Shown: piece by piece, positions 35,506 through 43,439 of the stretch
Layout of the letters: each line of letters opens with the position of its first letter
Numbering within the stretch: position 1 is the first letter of the stretch
Assembly: GCA_004000035.1 (NCBI GenBank)
Contig: RJAE01000015.1
Span: forward strand, 32,243 to 96,242
Direction of reading: 5' to 3'
Length of the DNA: 64,000 nt
Source: Arthrobacter sulfonylureivorans
Lineage (GTDB): Bacteria; Actinomycetota; Actinomycetes; Actinomycetales; Micrococcaceae
Made by a program: the position numbers and the translations under genes
Notes under the pieces: model-generated
Told to the model about the DNA's origin: nothing
The model's database searches: none
The model's input: the letters and a program-made list of their open reading frames with translations, nothing else

Positions 35506-35694
35506 ATGGAAATCATCCTGGACCGGCCGCGCTGCGAAGGGCACGGCCTGTGCGAAGAAGTCGCACCGCAGCTGATGCACCTGGACGATGAAGGCGAATT
35601 GGTGCTGGACGTGGTGCACGTCAACGAAGACCAGCTCGACGCGGCGAAGCAGGCCGCCCGGGTCTGCCCGGTCGCCGCCCTCCGTCTGGCCTGA
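35506..35694 (+). CDS. Small [3Fe-4S]-type ferredoxin
   Basis: A 62-residue ferredoxin. The cluster ligands are Cys10, Cys16 and Cys54 in the pattern C-x2-H-x2-C...C-P, with His13 where a four-cysteine ferredoxin would have Cys. This pattern is typical of actinobacterial ferredoxins that serve cytochromes P450. ATG 35506 follows GGAGG. The reductase gene starts two bases after its stop, so the two are coupled. No P450 or Rieske oxygenase gene is present in the window, so the electron acceptor lies elsewhere. Confidence 0.9.
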   Translation: MEIILDRPRCEGHGLCEEVAPQLMHLDDEGELVLDVVHVNEDQLDAAKQAARVCPVAALRLA

Positions 35695-35696
35695 CC

Positions 35697-36866
35697 GTGC
35701 GGCTGGAACGCATCGTCGTCGTCGGCAACGGCATTGCCGGCCTGACGGCCAGCGACTCGCTGCGCGCCGCGGGCTTCGACGGCGAGCTGACCATCGTCGG
35801 CGATGAGCACCATTCGCCTTACAGCCGGCCGGCGCTCTCCAAGGCAGCACTGCTGGACGCGGAGGAGATGACCTCCCACCAGCTACCCGATTCCACGCAC
35901 GACGCCCGCGAACTCTTGGGCCGCCGGGCCCTGCAGCTGGACCCGGACCTCAAAACCGTAGTGCTCGACGACGGCAGCATCCTTCCGTTCGACGGTCTGG
36001 TCATCGCCAGCGGATCACGGGCACGCCGCTTGGCCGGCGCCGACCCGGCCGCCCGCAAGCATGAGCTGACCCTGCGCACGCTGGAGGACGCGCTGGAACT
36101 GCGGCGTCGAATCGCCGACCGGCCGTCGGTGGTGGTGGTCGGCGGCGGCACCCTCGGCATGGAGATCGCCTCCGGCTGCCTGGCAGCGGGCTGCGAAGTC
36201 ACGCTCGCCTCGCACCACCAGCCGATGGTCCAGCAGCTGGGCCCGCACCTTTCCGAGGTCTTCCTCGCCGCAGGCCTAAGCCACGGCCTCAAGTTCGCCC
36301 CATCCCGGGCCATCGGCCTGCGCGAAGCTGGCGGACATCCGTTAGTGGAGCTGGCGGACGGTTCCACGCTTGCGGCCGATCTGGTGGTCAGCGCCATCGG
36401 CGACATCCCGAACACCGACTGGCTGGCGGACAGCGGACTCTTGACCGGCGGCCGGCTGGAAGTAGACAGCCGCGGCCGGGTGCGCCCGAACATCGTCGCC
36501 GCTGGGGACGTGGCCGCCTTCCCTACCTCCCGCGGCATCACCCGGATCCCGCTCTGGACCAGCGCCATCGAGCAGAGCAAGGCCGCCGCCCTCGCCCTGC
36601 TCAACGGCGACGACGCCCCAGAACTCAGCTTCAGCCCCTACTTCTGGACCGAGCAGTTCGGCCTCAGCCTCAAGGCCAGCGGCTTCCTCCCGCTCGAGGG
36701 CGCACCCGAGCTCCTCGAGGGCGGCCCCGACGGCGGCCCCGCGCTCATGCGCTGGTCGCACGCAGACGGTTCCGGCACCGCCGTCGCCCTCAACTACCGC
36801 ACCCCCATCCCCAAACTGCGCCGCCTGGCCAACCCAGCCCCCGCCCTCGTCGAGTCACCCGCCTGA
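35697..36866 (+). CDS. NAD(P)H-ferredoxin reductase
   Basis: A 389-residue FAD-dependent pyridine nucleotide reductase of the putidaredoxin/BphA4 type. The FAD site is IVVVGNGIAGLTAS (6-19), and the motif YSRPALSK is characteristic of this group. The NAD(P)H site is VVVVGGGTLGMEIAS near 145, and the second FAD motif VAAGDVAAF lies near 265. GTG 35697 is two bases after the ferredoxin stop. It passes electrons from NAD(P)H to the ferredoxin at 35506. A 48-base stretch of its 3' coding region is repeated at 38497. Confidence 0.9.
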   Translation: MRLERIVVVGNGIAGLTASDSLRAAGFDGELTIVGDEHHSPYSRPALSKAALLDAEEMTSHQLPDSTHDARELLGRRALQLDPDLKTVVLDDGSILPFDGLVIASGSRARRLAGADPAARKHELTLRTLEDALELRRRIADRPSVVVVGGGTLGMEIASGCLAAGCEVTLASHHQPMVQQLGPHLSEVFLAAGLSHGLKFAPSRAIGLREAGGHPLVELADGSTLAADLVVSAIGDIPNTDWLADSGLLTGGRLEVDSRGRVRPNIVAAGDVAAFPTSRGITRIPLWTSAIEQSKAAALALLNGDDAPELSFSPYFWTEQFGLSLKASGFLPLEGAPELLEGGPDGGPALMRWSHADGSGTAVALNYRTPIPKLRRLANPAPALVESPA

Positions 36867-37074
36867 CCGCTGCCGCGTTTGCGGCAGCGAGCTCAGCCGA
36901 GTCTGGAGTGAGCTTCCAACAGCCTCTGCTTCGTCGCCGGTACGCTCTTCCCGCCCTTCAGATGACCGATGCACGCGCCAATGCGCAAAGGGATGCTCGG
37001 GGTCACGTATCCTGTGCAGGATCCACTCGCACTCAGCGGATCTCGAAAGTACAGAAGTTGGGGAAACACCACAA

Positions 37075-38412
37075 ATGAAAATGCACTTGCGGCGCCCGGA
37101 AACAAACCGGCGCCCGCTCCGTCCGTGGCCAATGGTCATCGGATTCATCATGTCTCTCGCACTGTTGGGCTCCGGGGCAGCAGCCTTGCCGGAACCAGCA
37201 TCGGCAGCCGTCCCCTCGTCGGTCAGGGGAGAAATTTCCGCTCAGACTCCGACGCTCTCCGGCACCCTCTGCGTCGGCAGGACGCTGACGGCCAAGCCCG
37301 GAAACTGGTTGCCGTCCGAAAGGACCCTTTCCTACCAGTGGCTGCGTAACGGCCGGGGTATTCAAGACGCCACTGGGCGCGATTACACCCTGGCAACCGC
37401 CGACTTGAACACGAAAATCTCGGTCCGGGTGCGCGGCGATCTGGAAGGGTCTGATTCGGTTGAACGGACCTCGCTTGAGCAGCATGTCGCCCCCTGCGCA
37501 ATCGTTCCCACCCGGGCTCTAGTGATTGCCGGAGCAGCTAAACACGGACACAAGCTGAGGGCGGACTCGAAGTGGCCCGCCGGTGTCGTGACTACGTACG
37601 CGTGGTATCGGTCAGGCAAAGCCATCAGCAAGGCTACCAAGCCTTGGTACAAGCCGACCATCAAGGACATCGGTCGGACGATTACCGTCAAGGTCACCGC
37701 TACCAAGAGTGGGTACACGACTTATAAGACGACCGCCAAAGCCGTCAAGATCAGCAAGGGCAGCTTCAGAGTTATGAGCGCCCCCAAGGTGTCCGGCACG
37801 AAGAAAGCCACCCACACGCTCAAGGCAAGCAGGGGTAGCTACTCCCCCAAACCGACGTCCTATTCCTACCAGTGGTACGCCAACGGCAAGAAAATCAAGG
37901 GCGCCACAAAATCCAGTTATAGGCTATCCGGCAGCCAGATCGGCAAGCGGGTCGGTGTCAAGGTGACGGCCAAGAAGGCAGGCTACTCCAGTTACGCCAT
38001 GGAGAGCTCCGCCTACAAGGTCGGCAAGGCCGTCTTTAAGCTGCAGACCCGGCCGAAGATTTCCGGGACAAAGAAGGTCGGCCACACCCTGAAGGCGTCC
38101 AAGGGCACTTACTCCCCCCGACCGACGTCGTACTCCTACCAGTGGTATCGCAACGGCAGCCCAATCAAAGGTGCTACCAAGTCCACCTACAAGGTGAAAT
38201 TGGCGGACGAAGAGTACGACATCACCGTCAAGGTCAAGGCCAAGCGGACCAACTACACGAGCAATTACAGCATCAGCAGTCGGGTGTACATCCCGTACGA
38301 CTATTCATCTGATTGGGAGGACGACGACGATTATGGTTTCTCCGGCGGATACTCCGGGTACAACGGGCCCCGATGCTATGCGCCGGGCGGCCGAACCTAT
38401 ACCCCGTGCTGA
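37075..38412 (+). CDS. Secreted protein with four Ig-like repeats
   Basis: A 445-residue exported protein. A basic start and hydrophobic segment (about 18-38) end in an Ala-rich cleavage region near 44 (PASAAV). Four repeats of about 85-90 residues follow, each with the pattern G-x-L-x-x-G, then Y-S-Y-Q-W-x-x-x-G-x-x-I, then GAT-x-x-x-Y and V-x-V-x-A, like beta-sandwich repeats common in Arthrobacter surface proteins. The last two are nearly copies of each other. The tail is acidic (WEDDDDY), then Gly/Tyr-rich, ending in Cys. No anchor signal is seen. A cell-surface or matrix role is inferred. It is followed by a strong terminator. Confidence 0.8.
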   Translation: MKMHLRRPETNRRPLRPWPMVIGFIMSLALLGSGAAALPEPASAAVPSSVRGEISAQTPTLSGTLCVGRTLTAKPGNWLPSERTLSYQWLRNGRGIQDATGRDYTLATADLNTKISVRVRGDLEGSDSVERTSLEQHVAPCAIVPTRALVIAGAAKHGHKLRADSKWPAGVVTTYAWYRSGKAISKATKPWYKPTIKDIGRTITVKVTATKSGYTTYKTTAKAVKISKGSFRVMSAPKVSGTKKATHTLKASRGSYSPKPTSYSYQWYANGKKIKGATKSSYRLSGSQIGKRVGVKVTAKKAGYSSYAMESSAYKVGKAVFKLQTRPKISGTKKVGHTLKASKGTYSPRPTSYSYQWYRNGSPIKGATKSTYKVKLADEEYDITVKVKAKRTNYTSNYSISSRVYIPYDYSSDWEDDDDYGFSGGYSGYNGPRCYAPGGRTYTPC

Positions 38413-38452
38413 TTGCGCCGTAGCCCTCGACTGACAAGGCCAGGAACTTCGA

Positions 38453-38491
38453 CGGCGGTGCCTGCCCTCAGCGGCAGGCACCGCCGCTTTC
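38453..38491 (+). terminator. Strong terminator after the repeat protein
   Basis: CGGCGGTGCCTGCC and GGCAGGCACCGCCG pair exactly around CTCAGC, followed by CTTTC. It belongs to the GACGGCGGTGC style seen after other genes here. Confidence 0.85.
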
Positions 38492-38496
38492 ACCTT

Positions 38497-38544
38497 AAGG
38501 GCGCACCCGAGTTCCTCGAGGGCGGCCCCACACTCATGCGCTGG
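38497..38544 (+). pseudogene. Duplicated fragment of the ferredoxin-reductase 3' region
   Basis: This 48-base stretch matches 36697-36755 near the end of the reductase gene, apart from an 11- to 12-base gap and a few substitutions; translated, it reads GAPEFLEGGPTLMRW against GAPELLEGGPDGGPALMRW. It is flanked by unrelated sequence on both sides. It is a leftover of duplication or recombination spanning the repeat-protein gene. Confidence 0.7.
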
Positions 38545-38559
38545 ATGCAGGGCTCTGCG

Positions 38560-39297
38560 TCAGCCGGGGGTGAGGACGCAGAACTCGTTGCCCTCTGTGT
38601 CGGCGAGGCACACCCATGGCACGTCGCCTTGGCCGAGGTCGGCGTCAGTGGCGCCCAGAGCGCGCAGCCGGGCCACCTCGGCCGCTTGATCGTCACCGGG
38701 ATACGGCTTCACGTCGAGGTGGACACGGCCGCACACGGACTCCGGGTCCGGCGTGCGGAGGAACTCAAGGTGCGGCCCGACGCCTTCGACCGAGCGCAGC
38801 CGCGCATGATCGTCGGTCACCTCCTGCAGGGTCCAGTCCATCGCCTCGCCCCAGAATCGGGCCATGGCCGGCGGATCCGCGCAGTTGACCACCACCGCGG
38901 CCACCGGCCCGGTGTCCCGGTAGATCGGCCGAGGCTCCCGTACACAGAACAGGTTGCCCTCCGGGTCGGCCATCACCGTCCATGGCATATCCCCTTGGCC
39001 TATGTCGGGACGCGTCGCACCGAGCTCCTGCAGGCGCGTGACCAGCTCGGCCTGGTGGGCCGCCGACGTGGTGGCGAGATCGAGATGTGCGCCGTAGTTC
39101 ACCGTCTCGGGGTCGGGGACGGTAACCACGTCGACGCAGACGGCGGCGGCGTCCGGCCAGTCGAACCCCGCGGGTTCAACGTTGGTCACCCCGGGCACCT
39201 CACTGGAAACGCCCCAGCCGAGCGCCTCCGCCCAAAACGCGCCGAGAGCCGAGTCATCGGCAGCCTTGAAATTCACCTGGACAAGTCGCAGCGCCAT
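38560..39297 (-). CDS. VOC-family (glyoxalase-like) two-domain protein
   Basis: A 245-residue protein made of two vicinal-oxygen-chelate halves (about 1-120 and 125-245). Both end in the same pattern (GDMPWTVMADPEGNLFCV and GDVPWVCLADTEGNEFCV), showing internal duplication. Such proteins include glyoxalases, bleomycin-binding proteins and extradiol-type enzymes; no metal site was confirmed. ATG 39297 begins the canonical MALRLVQVNF start. It sits alone between the repeat-protein terminator and the TetR gene. Confidence 0.8.
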   Translation of the reverse strand: MALRLVQVNFKAADDSALGAFWAEALGWGVSSEVPGVTNVEPAGFDWPDAAAVCVDVVTVPDPETVNYGAHLDLATTSAAHQAELVTRLQELGATRPDIGQGDMPWTVMADPEGNLFCVREPRPIYRDTGPVAAVVVNCADPPAMARFWGEAMDWTLQEVTDDHARLRSVEGVGPHLEFLRTPDPESVCGRVHLDVKPYPGDDQAAEVARLRALGATDADLGQGDVPWVCLADTEGNEFCVLTPG

Positions 39298-39385
39298 ACG
39301 GCCCGACCCTATACCGAAGAAAACCTGACACGGAGGAACAGCTTGGCGTTCGGGGCGCTTCTGCGCCGATTTTCGAGCGCTGGTG

Positions 39386-39988
39386 CTAGGACCGGGCAGC
39401 ATGGGGCTGCCCGACGCCGGCTCGCATGATCGTGCGCGCCGCAGTACGCGCGTGCTCCACCGGGTTGCTGGGCTCACCCCGGAGCAGGCTGCTGAGTACT
39501 CCGTTGTAAAGGAGCAGCAGGACCGCGGATACCGTGGCCGGATCCGGGCAGCCTGCCTCCTTCGCCTGCTTCGTCAGCCGCTCGGTGACCATCTCCGTGT
39601 CCTGGCGGATCAGCTCGAACACCGGGTCGTCTTGGCCGTCCGTCGGCGCCGGGCGCTCCGACGCGGTGGCCAGGAAGCTGCACCACAGGGTCTGATTGGC
39701 CGAGGCCCGGAAAGTTTCAATGGCGTCGAAGACCGCCAGTAACCGATCCTCCGCGGTGGTGGCACGCGCGATCGCTTCGTCCCAGTGCCTGGTCCAGGCC
39801 TCCAGGCGCCGTGCGAGTACTTCGCGCAACAGGTTGTCCTTCGAGCCGAAGTGCTTGTAGAGCGTCACGATCGCCACTCCGGCCGTCGCCGCCACCCGGT
39901 CCACGCCGGTCACACTGATGCCTTGCTGGAAGAACAACTCCTCGGCCGCATTCAGGATGCGGTCGCGGGTGTTCAAGGGGCTGGCCAT
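39386..39988 (-). CDS. TetR-family repressor
   Basis: A 200-residue TetR regulator. The HTH at about 8-55 is typical (RDRILNAAEELFFQQGISVTGVDRVAATAGVAIVT in pieces, then LYKHFGSKDNLL). The ligand domain is C-terminal and variable. It is divergent from the MFS gene at 40044, with two operator palindromes in the 55-base gap, so it almost certainly represses both itself and the exporter, released by an unknown effector. Confidence 0.9.
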   Translation of the reverse strand: MASPLNTRDRILNAAEELFFQQGISVTGVDRVAATAGVAIVTLYKHFGSKDNLLREVLARRLEAWTRHWDEAIARATTAEDRLLAVFDAIETFRASANQTLWCSFLATASERPAPTDGQDDPVFELIRQDTEMVTERLTKQAKEAGCPDPATVSAVLLLLYNGVLSSLLRGEPSNPVEHARTAARTIMRAGVGQPHAARS

Positions 39989-39997
39989 AGGGCTAGT

Positions 39998-40028
39998 ATA
40001 ACGCTCGTTATGGTGTAACGGTCGTTAT
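39998..40028. promoter_or_regulatory. Twin TetR operators
   Basis: A perfect 14-base palindrome ATAACGCTCGTTAT (39998-40011) is followed by a second copy of the half-sites, TAACG-GT-CGTTA (40016-40027); the centres are about 17 bases apart. Both lie between the divergent TetR and MFS genes. Cooperative binding of two dimers is expected. Confidence 0.8.
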
Positions 40029-40043
40029 GCGGTCGGAGGCGGG

Positions 40044-41237
40044 ATGAGCAAGGAAACTATCGGCCGCAAGACCCGGCCCGGGCTCGGGGTGGCGTTCGCC
40101 GGGATGCTGCTGATCGCCGCAACCTACGGGATGGCCCGCTTCGGAGTCGGCCTCTTCGCCCCGCTCCTGGCCTTGCAGCGGCCGGAACTCACGGACGTTC
40201 TCGGATGGGCGGCCGCAGCGCAGTTCACCTCCTATTCGTTGGCTGCATTGGCAGCCGCACGGTTCGTCGATCGCGCTCCTCGTGCCGGCCTACTGCTCGC
40301 CGGGGCCACCGCTGCTGTTGGGTGTCTGGGGGTCGCCGCTGCCTCATCGCCGGCCATGTTTGTCGCAGCGGTATTCATCGGCGGAATGGGCGGGGGCTTC
40401 GCCTCTCCGGCCTTGGTCCCAGTGATTGACGCGGCGGTCCCTCCTCGGGCCTCCGCTACGGCGCAGTCGCTGGTGAACTCCGGAACGGCCGTCGGCGTGA
40501 TCGGCGCCGGGCTAGTCGCCTCGGCAGCGGCGTCGGTCGGTTCGGCTTGGGTGTTCATGGGGCTGCTGTGTGCGACGACGGCGGTGGCAGCGAGGTACTC
40601 CGCGCGCTCACGGACCGATCTTGGGCACTCCGCCAGCACTGCCCCAGCGCGGAGGTCGAGCCGCGGGCCTCAACCTGGACCGTGGCGGCTACTCGTCATT
40701 CCAAGCATGACAGCGGTCATTGCCGGTGCCGGCTCGGCCTTGATCTGGACGTTCGGCCCGCTGCTGCTCACCGACGCCGAATCCGTCGCTACCGAGCAGG
40801 CCGGATGGCTATGGATCGCCCTCGGCCTGGGCGGGTTCCTCGGCGTCTTCACCGGAGCACTGGTCCACCGGCTGGGCACACAAGCAGGATGGTGCTTCTT
40901 TGCCGGCGTACTGGCGCTGGCCAGTGCAGGCGTCACGGTATCCGTGGCCACCGGCAGCTCTTGGACCGCCTATGCCAGCATGGCCGTCTTCGGCGCCGGC
41001 TACATGGGCCTGTCCGGCGTGCTCATCCTCTGGGCACGCAGCGTTTGGCCCGACAGTGCCGGAGCCGGAACCTCCATGCTGTTTATTGCGCTGGCAACCG
41101 GCCAGGCGCTGGGGTCCGCCGGCTTCGGGCTGGCCCTCGGTGCCGTGCCACCCGTTGTCCTAGCAGCACTGGCCGCCGCCCTCCTCGTCCTCGGCGGCCT
41201 CGCAGCGCTGATCCGCAAGCGGCAGCCCGCAACCTAA
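40044..41237 (+). CDS. MFS transporter, YbfB/YjiJ type
   Basis: A 397-residue permease with 12 hydrophobic segments. The opening segment with TYGMARFGVGLFAP is the hallmark of the YbfB/YjiJ branch. A proline/arginine-rich central loop (about 185-215) separates the halves. GGAGG precedes ATG 40044. It is controlled by the divergent TetR repressor through the twin operators. Efflux is likely, substrate unknown. Its stop overlaps the convergent ABM gene by four bases. Confidence 0.85.
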   Translation: MSKETIGRKTRPGLGVAFAGMLLIAATYGMARFGVGLFAPLLALQRPELTDVLGWAAAAQFTSYSLAALAAARFVDRAPRAGLLLAGATAAVGCLGVAAASSPAMFVAAVFIGGMGGGFASPALVPVIDAAVPPRASATAQSLVNSGTAVGVIGAGLVASAAASVGSAWVFMGLLCATTAVAARYSARSRTDLGHSASTAPARRSSRGPQPGPWRLLVIPSMTAVIAGAGSALIWTFGPLLLTDAESVATEQAGWLWIALGLGGFLGVFTGALVHRLGTQAGWCFFAGVLALASAGVTVSVATGSSWTAYASMAVFGAGYMGLSGVLILWARSVWPDSAGAGTSMLFIALATGQALGSAGFGLALGAVPPVVLAALAAALLVLGGLAALIRKRQPAT

Positions 41238-41530
41238 TCCGCGAGTTCGACAACCTCGAACTCAAGCAAATCCGCGCCGCTGGCAACCGGCTGCTGCGCA
41301 CTGTTGTGGTCGCGGGGCGCCCTGTTGTCCCGCCAGTTCTCGAAGTCCTCGCGGGTGGCCCACTGCGTGTATACAAAGTATCGGTCCTCGCCAGCGACGG
41401 GACGCAGCAACTGGAAGCCCTCGAAGCCGGGAGCGGAATCAACCGCGTGCTTGCGGGCGGCAAAGCGGGACTCCAGCTCCGTGCCCGAACCCTCCGGAAC
41501 CTTCAGCGCATTGATGACAACGATAGACAC
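41234..41530 (-). CDS. Antibiotic biosynthesis monooxygenase-domain protein
   Basis: A 98-residue ABM-domain (ferredoxin-like dimeric alpha/beta barrel) protein. It has VVINALKVPEGSGTELE at the start, APGFEGFQLLRP in the middle and YFVYTQWATREDFENWR, which match the IsdG/MhuD and quinol-monooxygenase group. The typical heme-ligand His and Asn of IsdG enzymes were not confirmed, so heme degradation is only one option. GTG 41530 follows GAGGAG. It overlaps the MFS gene tail to tail. Confidence 0.75.
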   Translation of the reverse strand: MSIVVINALKVPEGSGTELESRFAARKHAVDSAPGFEGFQLLRPVAGEDRYFVYTQWATREDFENWRDNRAPRDHNSAQQPVASGADLLEFEVVELAD

Positions 41531-41708
41531 GACGTTTCTCCTCTCGTGGGCCCGAGAGCCGCCCGGGCCGCTGACGTTCCCACGCTATCCGGGGTACGCC
41601 GTCAGCGTGTAGTCACGGGTAGTTTTTACAGCCGGAAACGGCCAAGGCAGCCGCCACGCGTCGCGCGCAAGCGCAGGACCAGAAGCTTTGCAAAGGCAGC
41701 AAGATTGC

Positions 41709-42125
41709 TTAGCTGGAGACTGATTGATCGTCGTAGGTGCTGACCGTCGGTTCAATTCGGTCCGGCTGCACAACCTCGCACCACGCCTCAAACCCGACTT
41801 GGAAAGCAACTATCCCCGCTTCCGGCAGCGCTATCTCGATGGCTTCCAAGATCTCCTCGGGGCTAACGCCGTGTTTCAGCGCCACGTGAATGTGGCTCTT
41901 GATTTGCGCTTTGCCCGCGCGCATAACCGTCAAACTCAGTATGAACAACAGTTCCTTGGTTCCCCGGTCCAGGCGGCGCTCCTGGAGGTACGCTGCTGAA
42001 ACCAGCGAATTAGCAGCCTGCAGGACCGGGAAGTCTGCAGCAGCCATGTACTTGTGGTAGTCCAAGACGTAGCCGCGTTCGGCGGCCATCTCATTTACAT
42101 ATTGCTGTGCTGCCGATGCAGTCAT
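41709..42125 (-). CDS. Carboxymuconolactone decarboxylase-family protein
   Basis: A 138-residue CMD/AhpD-fold protein. The core is LDRGTKELLFILSLTVMRAGKAQIKSH in pieces, then HVALKHGVSPEEILEAIEIALPEAG, the standard family core. The C-x-x-C of peroxidase-type AhpD is absent, so it is not a peroxidase; it could be a decarboxylase or lactone-processing enzyme. GAGGA precedes the ATG at 42125. It lies downstream of the IclR gene (18 bases) and at the end of the B6-type operon region, so a side role in the same pathway is plausible. Confidence 0.8.
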   Translation of the reverse strand: MTASAAQQYVNEMAAERGYVLDYHKYMAAADFPVLQAANSLVSAAYLQERRLDRGTKELLFILSLTVMRAGKAQIKSHIHVALKHGVSPEEILEAIEIALPEAGIVAFQVGFEAWCEVVQPDRIEPTVSTYDDQSVSS

Positions 42126-42143
42126 TGCGACTTCCTCTGCTGT

Positions 42144-42911
42144 CTATCGTTCTGATTTCGGGAACTGATTCAGGCTGGCGCTCAAATCATTTGCCGCCTG
42201 GTGCACCTGTTTTCCGATCTTTTCGAGGGCATCATGCTGGATCCGATATTCCGGTCCAGCCACGGAAAGTGATGCCACTACCTGCCCGCCTACGAATACT
42301 GGTGCAGCGACGGCACAAACGCCGTCGTCCAGTTCTGCCCTACTGATCGCGAAGGGCTGTCGCTGCTGGACTTGCAGCGCCTCAACGAAGTTGTCCAGTT
42401 GTCCCCCTTGCAGGGAGGGCACCATCCGACCCAAATAGCGACGGATCCAAGGCTCCCCTTGGCTAGCGAGGAGCACTCTCGCTCCCGCGCCGCGGTGGAG
42501 CGGCAGGATCTCTCCCGGAGCGTACGAGATCCTCACCGTCATGTCAGATTCCCGAATAGCTGTGCAGGTAGCGTAATCACCGGACCGCTCAATTAAGAGG
42601 GCCGTCTCGCCGGTGCTTTGCCTCAACTCCTCCAGCACAGCCTCTCCTTCGAGACGCAAATGCGTTGAGGTGTTTACCGACTGGGCTAGGGCCAGAACTC
42701 TTGTGGTTAGGACGTAATGACCTCCTCCGGCCTCCGCCACCAGAGCCAGTTCCCGTAGAAGGGAGACGTACCGATAGGCAGAGGGGATGGATATCTCCAC
42801 CAGCGATGCGATTTCCTCCACTGTCAAGGACGGTCTTTCCTCAAAGAGCATCAGGACGTTGAGGACACGCCGCGCGCTGTCGACGCCTGGAGTTTTACCG
42901 CTCGTCGCCAT
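42144..42911 (-). CDS. IclR-family regulator of the pyridine-catabolic operon
   Basis: A 255-residue IclR protein. The winged HTH fills about 8-70 (VDSARRVLNVLMLFEERPSLTVEEIA in pieces, then ISIPSAYRYVSLLREL), and the effector domain has LPLHRGAGARVLLAS and GVCAVAAPVFVGGQVVASLSVAGP, diagnostic of the family. GGAGG stands nine bases before ATG 42911. It lies 71 bases downstream of the PEBP gene on the same strand. It is the only regulator in this operon and so the probable sensor of a pyridine-ring acid; that link is inference. Confidence 0.9.
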   Translation of the reverse strand: MATSGKTPGVDSARRVLNVLMLFEERPSLTVEEIASLVEISIPSAYRYVSLLRELALVAEAGGGHYVLTTRVLALAQSVNTSTHLRLEGEAVLEELRQSTGETALLIERSGDYATCTAIRESDMTVRISYAPGEILPLHRGAGARVLLASQGEPWIRRYLGRMVPSLQGGQLDNFVEALQVQQRQPFAISRAELDDGVCAVAAPVFVGGQVVASLSVAGPEYRIQHDALEKIGKQVHQAANDLSASLNQFPKSER

Positions 42912-42982
42912 AACGTTCCGCCTCCCTTCATTACTCGGTGAATCACGAAAATGGGGCTAACGCACGTTCCTGTTTCAAAGGA

Positions 42983-43429
42983 TCAGGCGTCAAATGTTGC
43001 CACGAGCCGCGCCTGCTCCAAAATGTTTTCGGAGTACCCTGCAAGGAACTCTTCGCGTGTTGGCATGCCCTCCACCCGTGCGTCGAGGGCATATACCCAG
43101 AAATAATAGTGGTGTGTTCCGTGCCCCGCCGGTGGCTGCGGCCCGCTGTACTCCTTATCGCCCATGGTGTTCGGGCCCAGGCGGAACTCTCCGCTGATGT
43201 CGCCTTCTTCGGGGCTAATACCGTAGACGACCCAGTGTGTAAACCCGTTGGCCAGGGGTGCATCCGGGTCGTGCATGATCAAGGCAAGTTCTACTGTTCC
43301 GGCGGGGATCCCGGTGACCGATACACGCGGCGTCTTGTTGCCGAAATCAGCAGCGTATGGATCGGGAATGCGACTTCCTTGATGGATATCACCGGCAGAT
43401 ACTTTGAGGTCTTTAATGTTTAGGGGCAT
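42983..43429 (-). CDS. YbhB/YbcL-type PEBP protein
   Basis: A 148-residue phosphatidylethanolamine-binding-like protein. The signatures PRVSVTGIPAGTVELALIMHDPDAP in pieces, then THWVVYGI and GTHHYYFWVYALD, are clear. Bacterial YbhB proteins bind small anionic ligands in a pocket containing the D-P-D-A-P and H residues seen here; their role is obscure. ATG 43429 gives the standard length and start. It is 10 bases downstream of the hydrolase gene, inside the B6-type operon, which is unusual company for this family. Confidence 0.85.
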   Translation of the reverse strand: MPLNIKDLKVSAGDIHQGSRIPDPYAADFGNKTPRVSVTGIPAGTVELALIMHDPDAPLANGFTHWVVYGISPEEGDISGEFRLGPNTMGDKEYSGPQPPAGHGTHHYYFWVYALDARVEGMPTREEFLAGYSENILEQARLVATFDA

Positions 43430-43439
43430 TTGAAGGGTA

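Noticed and set aside
37075-38412. Tandem repeats at 37.2-38.3 kb considered as a CRISPR-like array
   Set aside because: The repeats are about 260 bases, degenerate and coding, forming Ig-like protein repeats; no short direct repeats with unique spacers occur in the window.
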